Source: Yponomeuta sedellus (lineage: Eukaryota; Arthropoda; Insecta; Lepidoptera; Yponomeutidae). From it: a stretch of 64,000 nt of DNA. Location of the stretch: positions 5,801,913 to 5,865,912 of the forward strand of contig OW203723.1 of assembly GCA_934045075.1 (NCBI GenBank), read 5' to 3'. Below are positions 47,801 through 57,191 of this stretch, in pieces. Position 1 is the stretch's first letter; each line of letters opens with the position of its first letter. Both the position numbers and the translations under genes were made by a program. Under the pieces are notes generated by a model. It made no database searches, was not told the DNA's origin, and worked only from the letters and a program-made list of their open reading frames with translations.

Positions 47801-50314
47801 CTCCACTATGATCGATGCACTTTTGCATTCGATGAAACCAATTTGTAAAACACTTTTTCCACGCTGATTGAGGTATCTCCAAAACGTGCTGTTTGAACGC
47901 ATCTACGGCATCTTCACGGGTCGAAAATCGTTGACCGCGTAATTTATTCTTTACATTTGGGAATATAGAAATCATTGGGAGCCAAATCAGGGCTGTACGG
48001 TGGATGACCCATCAATTCTATTTTTTGACCATCCAAAAATGTAGTTGATTCCTGAGATGTATGACAGCTGGCATTGTCATGGTGAAGTATGATTCTGCGT
48101 CGCTGGTTGTTTTGGCGTATTTCTTCAAATACTTCCGGCAAACAAATGGTCGTGTACCACTCCGAATTAAACGTTCTGCGATTCACCAGTGGTATTGTAG
48201 CCACATGGCCATTAATACCAAAAAAGCAGGCCACCATTTGCTTTACAGTGCTTTTTGCACGAGCCACTTTCGTAGGGTTCGGCTCATTTTGAAACACCCA
48301 AACTGTTGAGTGTTGTTTAGTTTCGGGATCGTACGCGTAGATACAGGATTCGTCACCTGTGTAGATATTATAAACAGATTTTGAGTCGCCTCCGTTGAAT
48401 TTTTTTAAGGTTTTCTTGCACCATTCGACGCGAGCATCTTTTTGATCCTGAGTTAAGTTGTGCGGGATCCAACGCGAACAAATTTTGTTTACAGACAAAT
48501 GTTCATGTAATATCCTATGAATGCTCGTCATACATATGCCCAGAATAGCCTTTATCTCGCGATACGTAACATGGCGGTCTTGCATTATAAGTTTTCGCAC
48601 AGCTTCAATATTTTGTGGCACAACCACCGATTTCGGGCGACCTTCGTTAACTTCGTCCGTGAGGTTACTGCGCCCGCGATTAATCTCACTAAACCAGTGA
48701 TACATAGTCGTTTTTGATGGAGCTTCACCACCAAAAGTCGAAGTTAATTGATCTACGCACTGTTGTTGCGTTAAACCACGTCGAAAATCGTAATAAATCA
48801 TAGCACGAATATTTTCACGACTGAGTTCCATTTTTCCAGCGATATGACATTTTAAACCCAACAAAAACAAAATACTAACGTATATAAGAGAAAAATATTA
48901 GCGGCCAGTATTTAAAAAAAGAACGAATTTGATCATGGAGGTCAGACATTGCGTTTAAAATTATTGGAATAAGTAGCAGCCTATGTGTGCCTGTCATGGG
49001 GTAAAAAAAACTAAAAATGTCCATTTTGTGCTCATGCTCCGCTCTGACAGATACCGCCCAAATCTTGTCTCAAAAGCGTATCAGAGTACTGCTAAGTTTT
49101 TTGCCACTTATAATGTCAGCATAATCTCGTCTTCGTTTTTGTTTTGTTGTGGACACTTGTACAGTTTTTAATGTTTTTCTTCATCTTTTTCAGATAATGA
49201 CGGGAGATTCCCTGCGCGAGGTAGGCAAGATCGTCCACGGATGGGACCGGGAGATGGTGAGCTTCACCACCACGCTCCACATGCCGGAAGCAGCCGCACA
49301 GCCAAAGCACAAGGCTCTGTTGCTGGGCGCCACATTCCTAATGGTGGGTTGACTTGTTGAACAATCTGTCATGTCTAAGGTTGAAGGAAGTAACGTCCCT
49401 TGCGTCGTCGAGCTAAAGGGTTAGATATATAGGGAAGAGCGGGTGATCGTGCTCTTCCACTTTAGAGGGAAATTTCCCGCCAGGCAGATCGTATGCTTGG
49501 GGACGGCCGGTCCAACTATTGTTAGTCAACTAGCGCGCGCAGAGTTGACATCTGCTCGCCACAGATGTATGAAACATAACGTTAAATGTAAATTTTGAAT
49601 TAAGATCCGCACCATTATTTTTTTCTGTCACGTTCAGAATATACAATTACCTAAGTTGTATTGAAGTTGAGGTCAGTAATGTGACAGGAAGGTTAATAAT
49701 TTGGATAGAGGCAAATTTTTGACGTATGTGTACAGAAATTCTTAAATAGGTAGAGAATACAGTATGTCTTTATTGTAAAGAAATAAATTACTTACCTATG
49801 TATTAAAAAAAAAATCTTTGGCCTTTGCATGTACGTCATGAGATGATTTATACAGCGTCCAGTGGCACTAGACGGGACGGGATGGGTGAAGGGACCACTC
49901 GGATGCTGCCATGCCTGGGACTTTGTTTTAGATGGAGTAGGCTTACCCAGCACCTATACCATCCTGACAGCTTATAACAGCTTATGACAGGGATGTACCT
50001 ATAACTTTGTTTATTGTCAAAGTTACGTAGCACCTACGAATTCATGTGGCAATACAATACCCTAACAGTGAAGGAACACATCGTGAGGAAACACGCATCT
50101 TGGATATTTAAAAACAAGTTGCAAAATAAGGTAGACTTACCTATTATTAGTCGGGCTTCCTGTTTCTCTTTAATTTCTGGTAGTTATGTACCTAAATCAT
50201 TGCAAAACCAGTTTTCGAAAACATAATAGAAACAACGCTGTTTTAATTTTGTTTCAGGAGTACACGCACTTTGAAAGAGCGAAGACGAACTGCATGAGTT
50301 GTAACTGTTTCTAG
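44813..50314 (+). CDS. phospholipid scramblase family protein
   Basis: Seven exons: 44813-44864, 44940-44999, 45321-45461, 46448-46665, 47063-47230, 49194-49343 and 50258-50314. They join in frame to 281 residues, all GT-AG. The scramblase fold is clear: GLDFLIGVTSLLIQQTVEL, NRYIVKIPNGEALYIASE, RCLCGSGRAFRMHFHDN, LQLERRLAAASCCFPCRLQ, MKVITPPGDYIGRIQQQC and a short C-terminal membrane-like end (HKALLLGATFLMEYTHFE). CCFPC corresponds to the palmitoylated Cys cluster. The family moves phospholipids between leaflets in a calcium-dependent way, or acts in signalling. The N-terminus lacks the Pro-rich region of vertebrate PLSCR1. The region matching the calcium loop and the CCGD motif is altered (see findings), so activity may differ. 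Confidence 0.88.
44940..44999 (+). CDS. scramblase exon 2
   Basis: Short 60 bp exon, DDGADVRRPDLVISVQPQI, acceptor ATATTCCAG. No conserved residues; accepted from phase and splice sites. Confidence 0.6.
45321..45461 (+). CDS. scramblase exon 3: fold start
   Basis: GQRAELPVATTGWQSNPHGQ, then GLDFLIGVTSLLIQQTVEL, the first conserved segment of the scramblase fold. Donor A|GTGAGT. Confidence 0.85.
45550..46148. mobile_element. foldback element B, copy 2 with flanking direct repeats
   Basis: The left arm 45550-45666 and right arm about 45995-46111 are inverted copies of about 117 bases (AACTGTTTTTATACGG, CCAACGTTTCGGCACTTTTT). The right side extends to CTTAGAAAATACTATA at 46148, matching the longer left end of copy 1 at 31022. 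The 12-base direct repeat CAGGATTTAGTC flanks it (45538-45549 and 46149-46160). It lies in scramblase intron 3. Confidence 0.7.
46177..46260. repeat. perfect 31 bp-arm hairpin
   Basis: GTTGATCACGCTTCTTTGG ... TTTTGAT is mirrored exactly by ATCAAAA ... CCAAAGAAGCGTGATCAAC, with a 22-base loop. It lies just after foldback element B. An open frame (DDAPEEKIIKIHPKKRDQQE ...) runs through the right arm to 46352. Confidence 0.65.
46448..46665 (+). CDS. scramblase exon 4: Cys cluster
   Basis: ITSKVESENRYIVKIPNG, CLCGSGRAF, and AAASCCFPCRLQ before CAG|GTGATG. The most diagnostic exon of the family. Confidence 0.9.
47063..47230 (+). CDS. scramblase exon 5
   Basis: EMKVITPPGDYIGRIQQQCT, then LVRDPSDNVLFVVEGPVGWK; ends AAG|GTTTGT. 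GPVGWKRSAL replaces the usual GPC...CCGD segment. Confidence 0.87.
47290..47646 (-). repeat. 5S-derived SINE, subfamily 2, near full length
   Basis: On the minus strand: GTAGCCCCGGCTGTC head, CGAAGGTTAAGTAACATAGG, a 5S-like box C block (ATGGATGTGTGACCG), then the body and the 3' end GGGGACATAATGGGTCGATG with an ATGAAG-type tail. It lies in scramblase intron 5, 70 bases left of the mariner. Confidence 0.7.
47716..48981 (-). mobile_element. mariner element (DD34D)
   Basis: A 1266 bp unit with short terminal inverted repeats GGCTGCTACTTAT / ATAAGTAGCAGCC, flanked by TA on both sides (47714-47715 and 48982-48983). The size, TA target and single transposase gene fit the mariner family. It is inserted antisense in scramblase intron 5. 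Confidence 0.82.
47781..48831 (-). pseudogene. mariner transposase, one frameshift
   Basis: Starts MELSRENIRAMIYYDF. An N-terminal helix-turn-helix region (SKTTMYHWFSEI, VTYREIKAILGI) is followed by the DDE domain: YTGDESCIYAYD, ILHHDNASCHT and YSPDLAPNDF. There are exactly 34 residues between the last two catalytic Asp, so DD34D. The frame breaks just after NDFY near 47960-47975 and continues in the next frame (PNVKNKLRGQRFSTRE ... HRMQKCIDHSGEYF) to the stop at 47781. All three acidic residues are kept, but the shift removes the C-terminal part from the main frame. Confidence 0.85.
49194..49343 (+). CDS. scramblase exon 6
   Basis: IMTGDSLREVGKIVHGWDRE, then MVSFTTTLHMPEAAAQPKH and KALLLGATFLM. 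VGKI and the KA-LLGA start of the terminal segment are conserved; the acidic loop between them is not. Confidence 0.87.
49344..50257. other. scramblase last intron, nothing recognised
   Basis: No repeat or coding signal that could be supported. Confidence 0.4.
50258..50314 (+). CDS. scramblase last exon
   Basis: EYTHFERAKTNCMSCNCF and stop. FE after the membrane-like segment matches the family end; the extra Cys-rich tail (CMSCNC) could be lipid-modified. Confidence 0.8.
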   Translation, partial: EYTHFERAKTNCMSCNCF

Positions 50315-50732
50315 AATGCCTAGAAATAATTAAGGATTTTGTATATTAATATAATATTTCTTTTTCGTTTTTCTTATCTATTTTTGTAGGACATCCCCGA
50401 ACTTAACGTGTAGTGGGTCCACGAAGTCACAGGTATAAACGGTATAAATTTTATTCCTGTAAGCTAAAAATTCCGGCTTTACTAATCTTTTACCACAGAC
50501 TAAATATATCCTGTGAACATGGTTAGTCGCCTTCTACGACACCCGCGGGAAGAATTGGGTTGGTACTATTCTCTAGGCTGACACCACACAGCACAGTTTC
50601 CGACAGTAATCCAGTTGAAATAAGTCCGTCTTTGTACACCTACACTTACAATCAAAGTTGACATCCGTGCCTGTGAATATATCCCACATATCCAGCAGCC
50701 ACGGATGACAATCCGTGCCAGCAGCATCTAGA

Positions 50733-50850
50733 GTTGGGTCGCGGGAATATACCCGAAAGGTATATTCCCGGGTAAATACCCAAAACGGGTAAATACCCCG
50801 GTTAGTACCAGAAATGGGTATTTATGTGGGTAAATACGTTTATTGGTGTT
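50733..50850. repeat. palindromic GGTAAATACCC-type cluster
   Basis: GGGAATATACCCGAAAGGTA, then TATTCCCGGGTAAATACCC and further GGGTAAATAC units. At least five related direct or inverted units sit in 100 bases. It could be subterminal repeats of a DNA transposon or a protein-binding cluster. Confidence 0.4.
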
Positions 50851-51239
50851 TTCGTTCGCTAAAATAGATTGCATTACCGTTAAATCCATTTTTACTCACG
50901 AGCCTCAGGACTATATTCAATCTTTCATTCTTTTTTGACGAAAGAACGAAATAAGTATATCTCAATAACTTTTAACTTTTTTGTGATGGACTTATTTCAT
51001 GAATCATTGAGAGATTCAGATTCTTACTTGAACAGCTGAAGCTGACACTATATTTAGATTCTACAATTTATTAGGCGTGATCGTTGCAAAGACGAACCGT
51101 TTTGTGTTCCGCGACGATAGGGCCGTTTTACGTTTCATTCTAAAGCAGTGCCAGCGACTCTAAAGCAGTGCCAGCGTTTGTTCGTCGCGAGACCAGTCCT
51201 TAGATTGTTTGACGCGGATATATCCTTTAGTGCTATATT

Positions 51240-51690
51240 AATAGAGCCTAGAACGTAATGACATCATTGCGACGTCGTCGTCGGCTCCTTGCTCGTTCCG
51301 TTCGTTTTGGTCTGTGATACAATAAACTAATCTTTATGTCTATGAATATACAGTCGAAGATCGTGTATAACAACTTATTTTTTCCGATGTTTCGTGATTT
51401 CGTCTCGTTCGCACTCGTTTGACCGTCCTCTGCGCCTTGCTCGTTCGCATACAATGAAACCAGTTGCGAACGAGGACCGTTTCGAAGACCTGTTTTCGTT
51501 CCAGAAAAAACGGTTGCGTTTCGTCGTCGAAAAATCGGACAACGACCCACTCCTACAATTTATGTTGTGTGACCGAGGAAGAAATAAGTAGCTTTTCAAT
51601 TACTTTACAAATAATGGTGTTATGTTTATTACGCATTGTTGGCGTGCATTTATGTTCTCTAATGCACATAAATAATACAGAATAAAGTTA
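51240..51690. other. CpG-rich stretch with overlapping open frames
   Basis: Many CG dinucleotides (for example TTGCGACGTCGTCGTCGG, CCTTGCTCGTTCCGTTCGTT). Frames on both strands stay open for 60-100 codons. No domain is visible, so no gene is called. Confidence 0.35.
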
Positions 51691-52975
51691 CTAATTACGT
51701 TATCGCACGGCACTATACACTTTTTTAGAAAAACTCGTCCTGTTTTGCTCTGGTTTTCGTCACTTTCCTTGAAATGCGCAGAACAAAAATGTATGTATTG
51801 TTCAAAGGCAGCCATGTTTCGTCTCTTCGGTTTTCTTGGACGGGTGTCCAAGAAACCTATATGGGCGATGACAGGAACCCTCCTGTGAAGCGAAGAAACC
51901 TACAAAAAATATAATTGTGAATACCCTAAACCAATATTTAATGTCGTCACTGTATGATGTAAGGTAAGTGCGCTAGAAACTTCTGTTTTTTTTATCTATG
52001 AAATTACCGCCATTTTCGCCGCCCGATTTGACGGAGCAGAAAAAAAATAAAATTATTCTGTAACTATAGTTTTATCGAGAGTTTTGCAGAACTTACCGAT
52101 GAAAAGTGATTCCTTCAGTCTTTTTTATTTTTGGTGAGTAGTTATTGCAATATCGAAGAATAATGCCGGCATTTTCGTAAAGTGTATTAGTAGGTAGTGT
52201 ATTCGCGGCAAGTGCTCGTCGTGGACTAATTGAATTGCACCTAAAATGGACTGCTGTTAGTTCTACTGCATTGCGTTTTGTAAAAAGGTTAGTCGCGATG
52301 TCCTCTCTATACGAAGTAGTATATACTCTAAGCCCTAAATAGGTTTTTTAAATATCTACTGAGCACAGAGAAAATAAATAACCTAGGTACCCTGACTACG
52401 TTCCTAGTAATTTTTCCGAGGTAGCTACCTATTGAAGATTGATAAAGCAAAGTTTAGATTTTAAAAATACCTAACTGAAGCAAGATAACAAACCAGAAAA
52501 AAAAAACTCCTGAATGTACCTAAGCCATGTAGGTACAGTCTGTTACTCGGGCTCTTGAGTAGGCTTCGGTTTTCGCCGAAAGCACACGAGCGTACTTATA
52601 TACTACTTCCTGCGCTGTATAAAACTTTTCTTCACTATTTTAAAAAGTTATAATAGTACATTACACAACTAGGGTGGTAATACAAAGAAAGGCCGAGATC
52701 GCAGAAGTTTGCGGCCCGAGCTGCAAGCGAGGGACGTAAATATGCGATCGAGAGCTTTCTTTATTACCTCCCGTGTTGTGTACCTACATCTTTTTATGTC
52801 TACACTTGCGTGCGGAAAAAGCCACTTTATTGCCAGGTGTGGCATAAATCATATTACAGTTCGGCCGCTGGGAGAATACGATCCTGAAACCTGTCTGTGT
52901 CATATGACTAGTGATGGGAGATAATCAACGTTAGCATTCCTTACGTTATTCTTAACTAGCTTTTGCCACCGACTC
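51691..52975. other. intergenic stretch, no gene seen
   Basis: A block near 52769 (CTCCCGTGTTGTGTAC ... CATCTTTTTATGTCT) repeats the sequence beside the 5' end of LINE 2 at 15556-15595. Otherwise nothing was supported. Confidence 0.35.
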
Positions 52976-53357
52976 GTTATCAACCCTTGTATGTCCCCAC
53001 TGCTGGGGCACGGATCTCTTCCTGCATCGCAGGAAGGTTAGGCCATACTCCACCACGGGGGCCAAGTCCGGGTTGGTGGAGGATTTTAAGACAGTGGCGG
53101 GCCTTACTGTCCGAAGTTATCAAGCCGCCTATAAGGCCTCTGACATGGCTTAACGACTGTCATTATATGACAGCCGGCACCAACGGCTTAACGTGCCTTG
53201 CGAAGCACGGAAGCGCTCGGAAAACTGCCACTAGCGGTGGTCACGGGAACCTCACCCATCCCGTACCTGACCGCGCCTGTTGTTGCTTAACCAAGTGATT
53301 GATTCCAATCACTCGGTTCGCCTAGGCCACGAGCGCTTCGCCTAGGCCACGAGCGCT
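52976..53357 (-). mobile_element. 5S-derived SINE, full length with target duplication
   Basis: 382 bases flanked by the 11-base direct repeat GCCACCGACTC (52965-52975 and 53358-53368), proof of retroposition. On the minus strand it starts AGCGCTCGTGGCC, and an 18-20 base unit there is duplicated in tandem. The 5S-like head (GGTTAAGCAACAACAGGCG, GGGATGGGTGAGG) and body follow, and it ends GGGGACATACAAGGGTTGAT then AACG. Confidence 0.8.
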
Positions 53358-53368
53358 GCCACCGACTC

Positions 53369-54999
53369 ACGATTTATAAATGTAAATAAATAAACTAATA
53401 GGTATGTTATGTTACTTTTTATTGCACAAAATTACAAAAGAAAAACTTTATTAAACGAACTTAACCTAATTGAACATAAAATAATTATATGCATATCATC
53501 ATCATCATTTCTTGTCATCCCTTGTTAGGGACATAGGACTCTTAAAATAGACATAGCGGCCGATTTTGCGCCTTTAGTTCAAGCTCCTCCATGTTTGTCC
53601 CGATAGTGGGTTCCTGCTAGACTGAGCGTCTCCAGGTGGTTTTAGGACGTCCTCTCTTTATCGCTATATTTTACAAACAAATTAATATAAAATATTATTT
53701 TCGTTATTTTTGGTACATCACTCCAAAAAATACGGTTGACGTAACCTTGTAACAGCGTAGTTACGGATTTTAGGACTGAACATTAAATATGTATTGATTT
53801 CCTTTTTATTTAACATTTAAATTACTACGCAAAATACTACATTGATTGTAAGTTTTTATAATAGTATGGTTTCAATGATAATTATGAGATGGGTAGTGGA
53901 TTATAACCCAGTAGTTATAAACCAGTTTTAATCCGGGTTATAACGTTATCGACCAGTTTTATCCCATTAACTACTTTTTGGTGGATCAAAATGAAAGACA
54001 CGAGCGATACTATTTTACAAGAATAAATTACAACTGAACAAATATGCTTTGGGTAATCGGGAGTTTTGCTTGACATTATAGTGCCATAGTGATTAATTTT
54101 TGCACCACTGAAGTATATTTAAGTTTTAATGAACTGCATACACTTTCAAAATACTCTATGTTTTCTATGAATAAAAGTAGGTACGTATGCAACTAGTATA
54201 TCGAGAGATCATTAATTTAACGGTACAACAGTAGCCAATCTGCGCTTACGTTAGATAAAAATGATACAGAAAATCCCATATAGTCATAAAATAATAGCGC
54301 AATACAGTGGCGAGTGCATTTTATATTAGGACGTTATGCTACCTTTGTCATATAGTTAATTATTCGACATCTCAATTATATTCATTTTAAGCGAAAGTTT
54401 GTGTAGGTATGTTTTTTTATTTCACAATTACTTAGTGGTGGTATTATTGCTCTATGTCTTTGGAATGTCAGCACCAGTCTTACGAAATTAACGATACGGA
54501 TAATTTTAAAAAAATCGATAAACATATTCAATTGCATACGGTGTTGTTTAAATTAAGTGTCCTCAATAATACTAGATTTACAAATACAATCTGTTTTATT
54601 TCTAAATTTTTTTTTATACAGGGCTACTGGGAAAGTCGTACTGAATATTAAAGGACGTTATTATTCAGGTCATTTCTCATGGATTTCATACTATAATGTG
54701 GTATCCCAAGTCTAACCGTTATGGAGATATTGAGTTTTAAAGATTTTTTTAAAGTATCCGTTATTATTCGGACTTTTCTATTGATTTTTTTCGAATAAGA
54801 GCTCTTGGGGTTCGTTTTTTGATGTATCTAGTTAGACGAGATGTCAATTGATAAAAATAAATAACAAAAACTGATATTACTAATAGATTGAAAAGACTGC
54901 TCTACAAGCTTACAGCTTACAAGCTACAAGCTTTTTAGCTTGAAAACAATAAGCGTAGTTACAGAATGCGATCTTCAAAGTTTTGCCGAATTGGTTTCA
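53369..54999. other. intergenic stretch; degenerate palindrome cluster at 53890-53990
   Basis: At 53890-53990 inverted units GGATTATAACCC, TTATAAACC and GGGTTATAACG recur, in the style of the 50733 cluster. The rest is AT-rich with no gene. Confidence 0.35.
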
Positions 55000-55854
55000 T
55001 AGGCAGAATGTTATATTCCTTACTGGATACTGGTTACCAAACATGATGAAGGGTATCAGAAAAGTAATATATCCTATCACTTGGATACCAGTATCCGACG
55101 ACGATCATTTTTTCTTCGTATGATACTGGTTACCAAACTCTGGTATCATACGCGGCCGAAGGAGAAAATTCAACGCCACTTCAAAATTACGTCGTTCGTC
55201 GTCGTCGTTCCATCGTGACCTGACTTTAGTTCCGATATTTCTATGACACGAATATATCCAATTCTATCCAATAAAAGCCGAGGTATATTCTAAAAGCTAA
55301 GAGATTGTACTCGATAACCTTTTTTTTGGGTCGACGAAAGTTCTTGAAACTTTTTACTAATTTTACTAAAATTTAAGCTTCAAGATGCAGCGGAACCTGT
55401 GACAACGTGGTGACAACTACTAGGACATCAGCACAGATTACAGGCACACAGATTAAAACTAGAACAACAATTTTCGCACTCACAAACACTCAATATTTTT
55501 ATAATTTTTAAGGGGAAAACCAGATAAGGTTCCAGAGGTCTTTAGACATTCATCAGTGACACAAATTCAGTCCGCACTAATGGCCCCGTTCCAATGTTTA
55601 CCGGAAAGCATAACCACAAAGAAGACATGGCCTTATTATGAACGGTATCACGGAGAGAAGGACGAGGCGAACAGGCGATCAGGACATGGGGAATACTATT
55701 GGAGTAACGCTGAGGTAACCCCTTGAAAAGATTCGATTGATTCCACATCGTTGCTACAAGGGTGGAAATCGTGTTCGTTACATTTGACACCAACTTCAAC
55801 ATGAGACTTGTGGCAATAGAGTTAATAGAGTACCTAATATCTTAGATTACATTT
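55000..55854. other. intergenic stretch, no gene seen
   Basis: GATACTGGTTACCAAAC occurs twice (55027 and 55124), part of a small repeat. No exon of the neighbouring gene was recognised. Confidence 0.35.
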
Positions 55855-55942
55855 TATTATGCACTAACCCGTGCAGAGGTCGCGGGTTCGAGTCCCGGCA
55901 TGGGCGGAATTTTTGGCCTCTAAATAGGTTTTTAAAAGAGAA
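55855..55942 (+). repeat. tRNA-like dispersed repeat, deleted copy 5
   Basis: The 3' terminus (GCACTAACCCGTGC) is joined directly to the T arm and the CCTCTAAATAGG flank; the D and anticodon arms are missing. Confidence 0.5.
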
Positions 55943-55974
55943 ATATCTTAGAGTTATACTATTTTTATTTTTAA

Positions 55975-56275
55975 TGCACTAACCCGTGCTAAGGACAAAT
56001 TTAAAAACCTATTTAGAGGCTAAAAATTTCACCCATGCCGAGATTCGGACCCGCAACCTCTGGCTATCTGTGCCAGCGCTCTACCAATTGAGCCAATGGG
56101 CATCAGTGAAATTTCGAACCTCTTTACACTATTCTCTGTATTACGTACAGGCAGCGACAGGTGAGTCGCCCATTGGCTCAATTGGTAGAGCGCTGGCACG
56201 GATAGCCTGAGGTTGCGGGTTCGAATCCCGGCATGGGTGAAATTTTTAACCTCTAAATAGGTTTTTAAATCTTAG
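55975..56275. repeat. inverted pair of tRNA-like repeats, copies 6 and 7
   Basis: A minus copy (55975-56120) faces a plus copy (about 56140-56275). Both keep D arm, anticodon stem CTGGC/GCCAG (one mismatch on the right) and T arm, plus the CCTCTAAATAGG flank. The centre holds TACACTATTCTCTGTATTACG. Confidence 0.7.
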
Positions 56276-56414
56276 AGTTAATTTCGAAAGATCAAAAGAA
56301 AAGGTGTCACGAAGTAAAGGTAATCAGACTGTAAAATGTTTGTTAATTTCTGTAGTTCATTAAGCGTGGGGCTCGGAATGAATAAACAAATCACGTTAAA
56401 AAAGTCTAAGCACA

Positions 56415-56775
56415 AGCGCTCGTGCCCTAACCGAACCGAGTGATTGGAATCAATCACTTGAGTTAAGCAACAACAGGCGCGGTCAGCTGCAGGATGTGAG
56501 ACCGTCCCGTGACTACCGCTCTTGGCACTTTTTCCGAGCGCTTCCGTGCTTCGCAAGGCACGTTAAGCCGTTGGTGCCGACTGTCATGTAATGGCAGTGG
56601 TTAAGCCACAGCAGAGGCCTTTGGGCGGCTTGACACCTTCTGACAGTAAGAGTCGCCACTGTCTTACAATCCTCCACCAACCCGTACTTAACCCCCGTGA
56701 TGGAGTATGACCTAACCTTCCTGCGATGCAGGACCCGTGTCCCAGTAGTGGGGACATACAATGGTTGATAGGTAT
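56415..56775 (+). repeat. 5S-derived SINE, subfamily 1, near full length
   Basis: AGCGCTCGTGCCCTAACCG, GAGTTAAGCAACAACAGGCG (5S box A region), body, and 3' end GTGGGGACATACAATGGTTG. Sense copy of 52976-53357. Confidence 0.7.
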
Positions 56776-57017
56776 CGTTAAGAAAGTTAACTTACCTATA
56801 GTGTTAACACGCGAAAAAAAAATTTCTGCAAAGTGTGTAACTTGGGAATAGAACAAAATAAGTTATATAGACAAATTTATTGTTATATAACCTAAAATAG
56901 TGGCGGCCGAAAATTAGGATTACCCAAATGCATCTACAGAAAACTTAATATTGATTCATGTACTTTTCCTTCGCTCCCTCTTACGAGTAAATAGATTATT
57001 TGTTTTACTTCCATCAG

Positions 57018-57191
57018 TCCCTGGAGTCTTACGAAGGCCCCTTCTTCCGAGACACCATGCATGGCTGGGGCACATATCGATGGCGGTGGCTGGGCGAGGA
57101 TGGCGACCACATATCTTACGAGGGCTACTTCTTCGCCAATAAGATGCACGGCTATGGAAGCATGTCCTATCCGGATGGAAGGACTTTCCTG
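57018..57191 (+). CDS. ANKMY1: ANKMY1-like exon: MORN repeats 1-2
   Basis: SLESYEGPFFRDTMHGWG, then YEGYFFANKMHGYGSMSYPD; two YEGxF...HGxG MORN units. Acceptor CTTCCATCAG, donor CTG|GTAGGT, phase 0 in and out. Confidence 0.85.

Noticed and set aside
51248..51550. 100-codon Arg-rich minus-strand ORF
   Set aside because: Overlaps open frames on the other strand; the Arg content reflects CpG-rich DNA.
54454..54651. Possible first exon of the ANKMY1-like gene
   Set aside because: Composition is AT-driven, no MORN-like residues, and no donor that fits phase 0.
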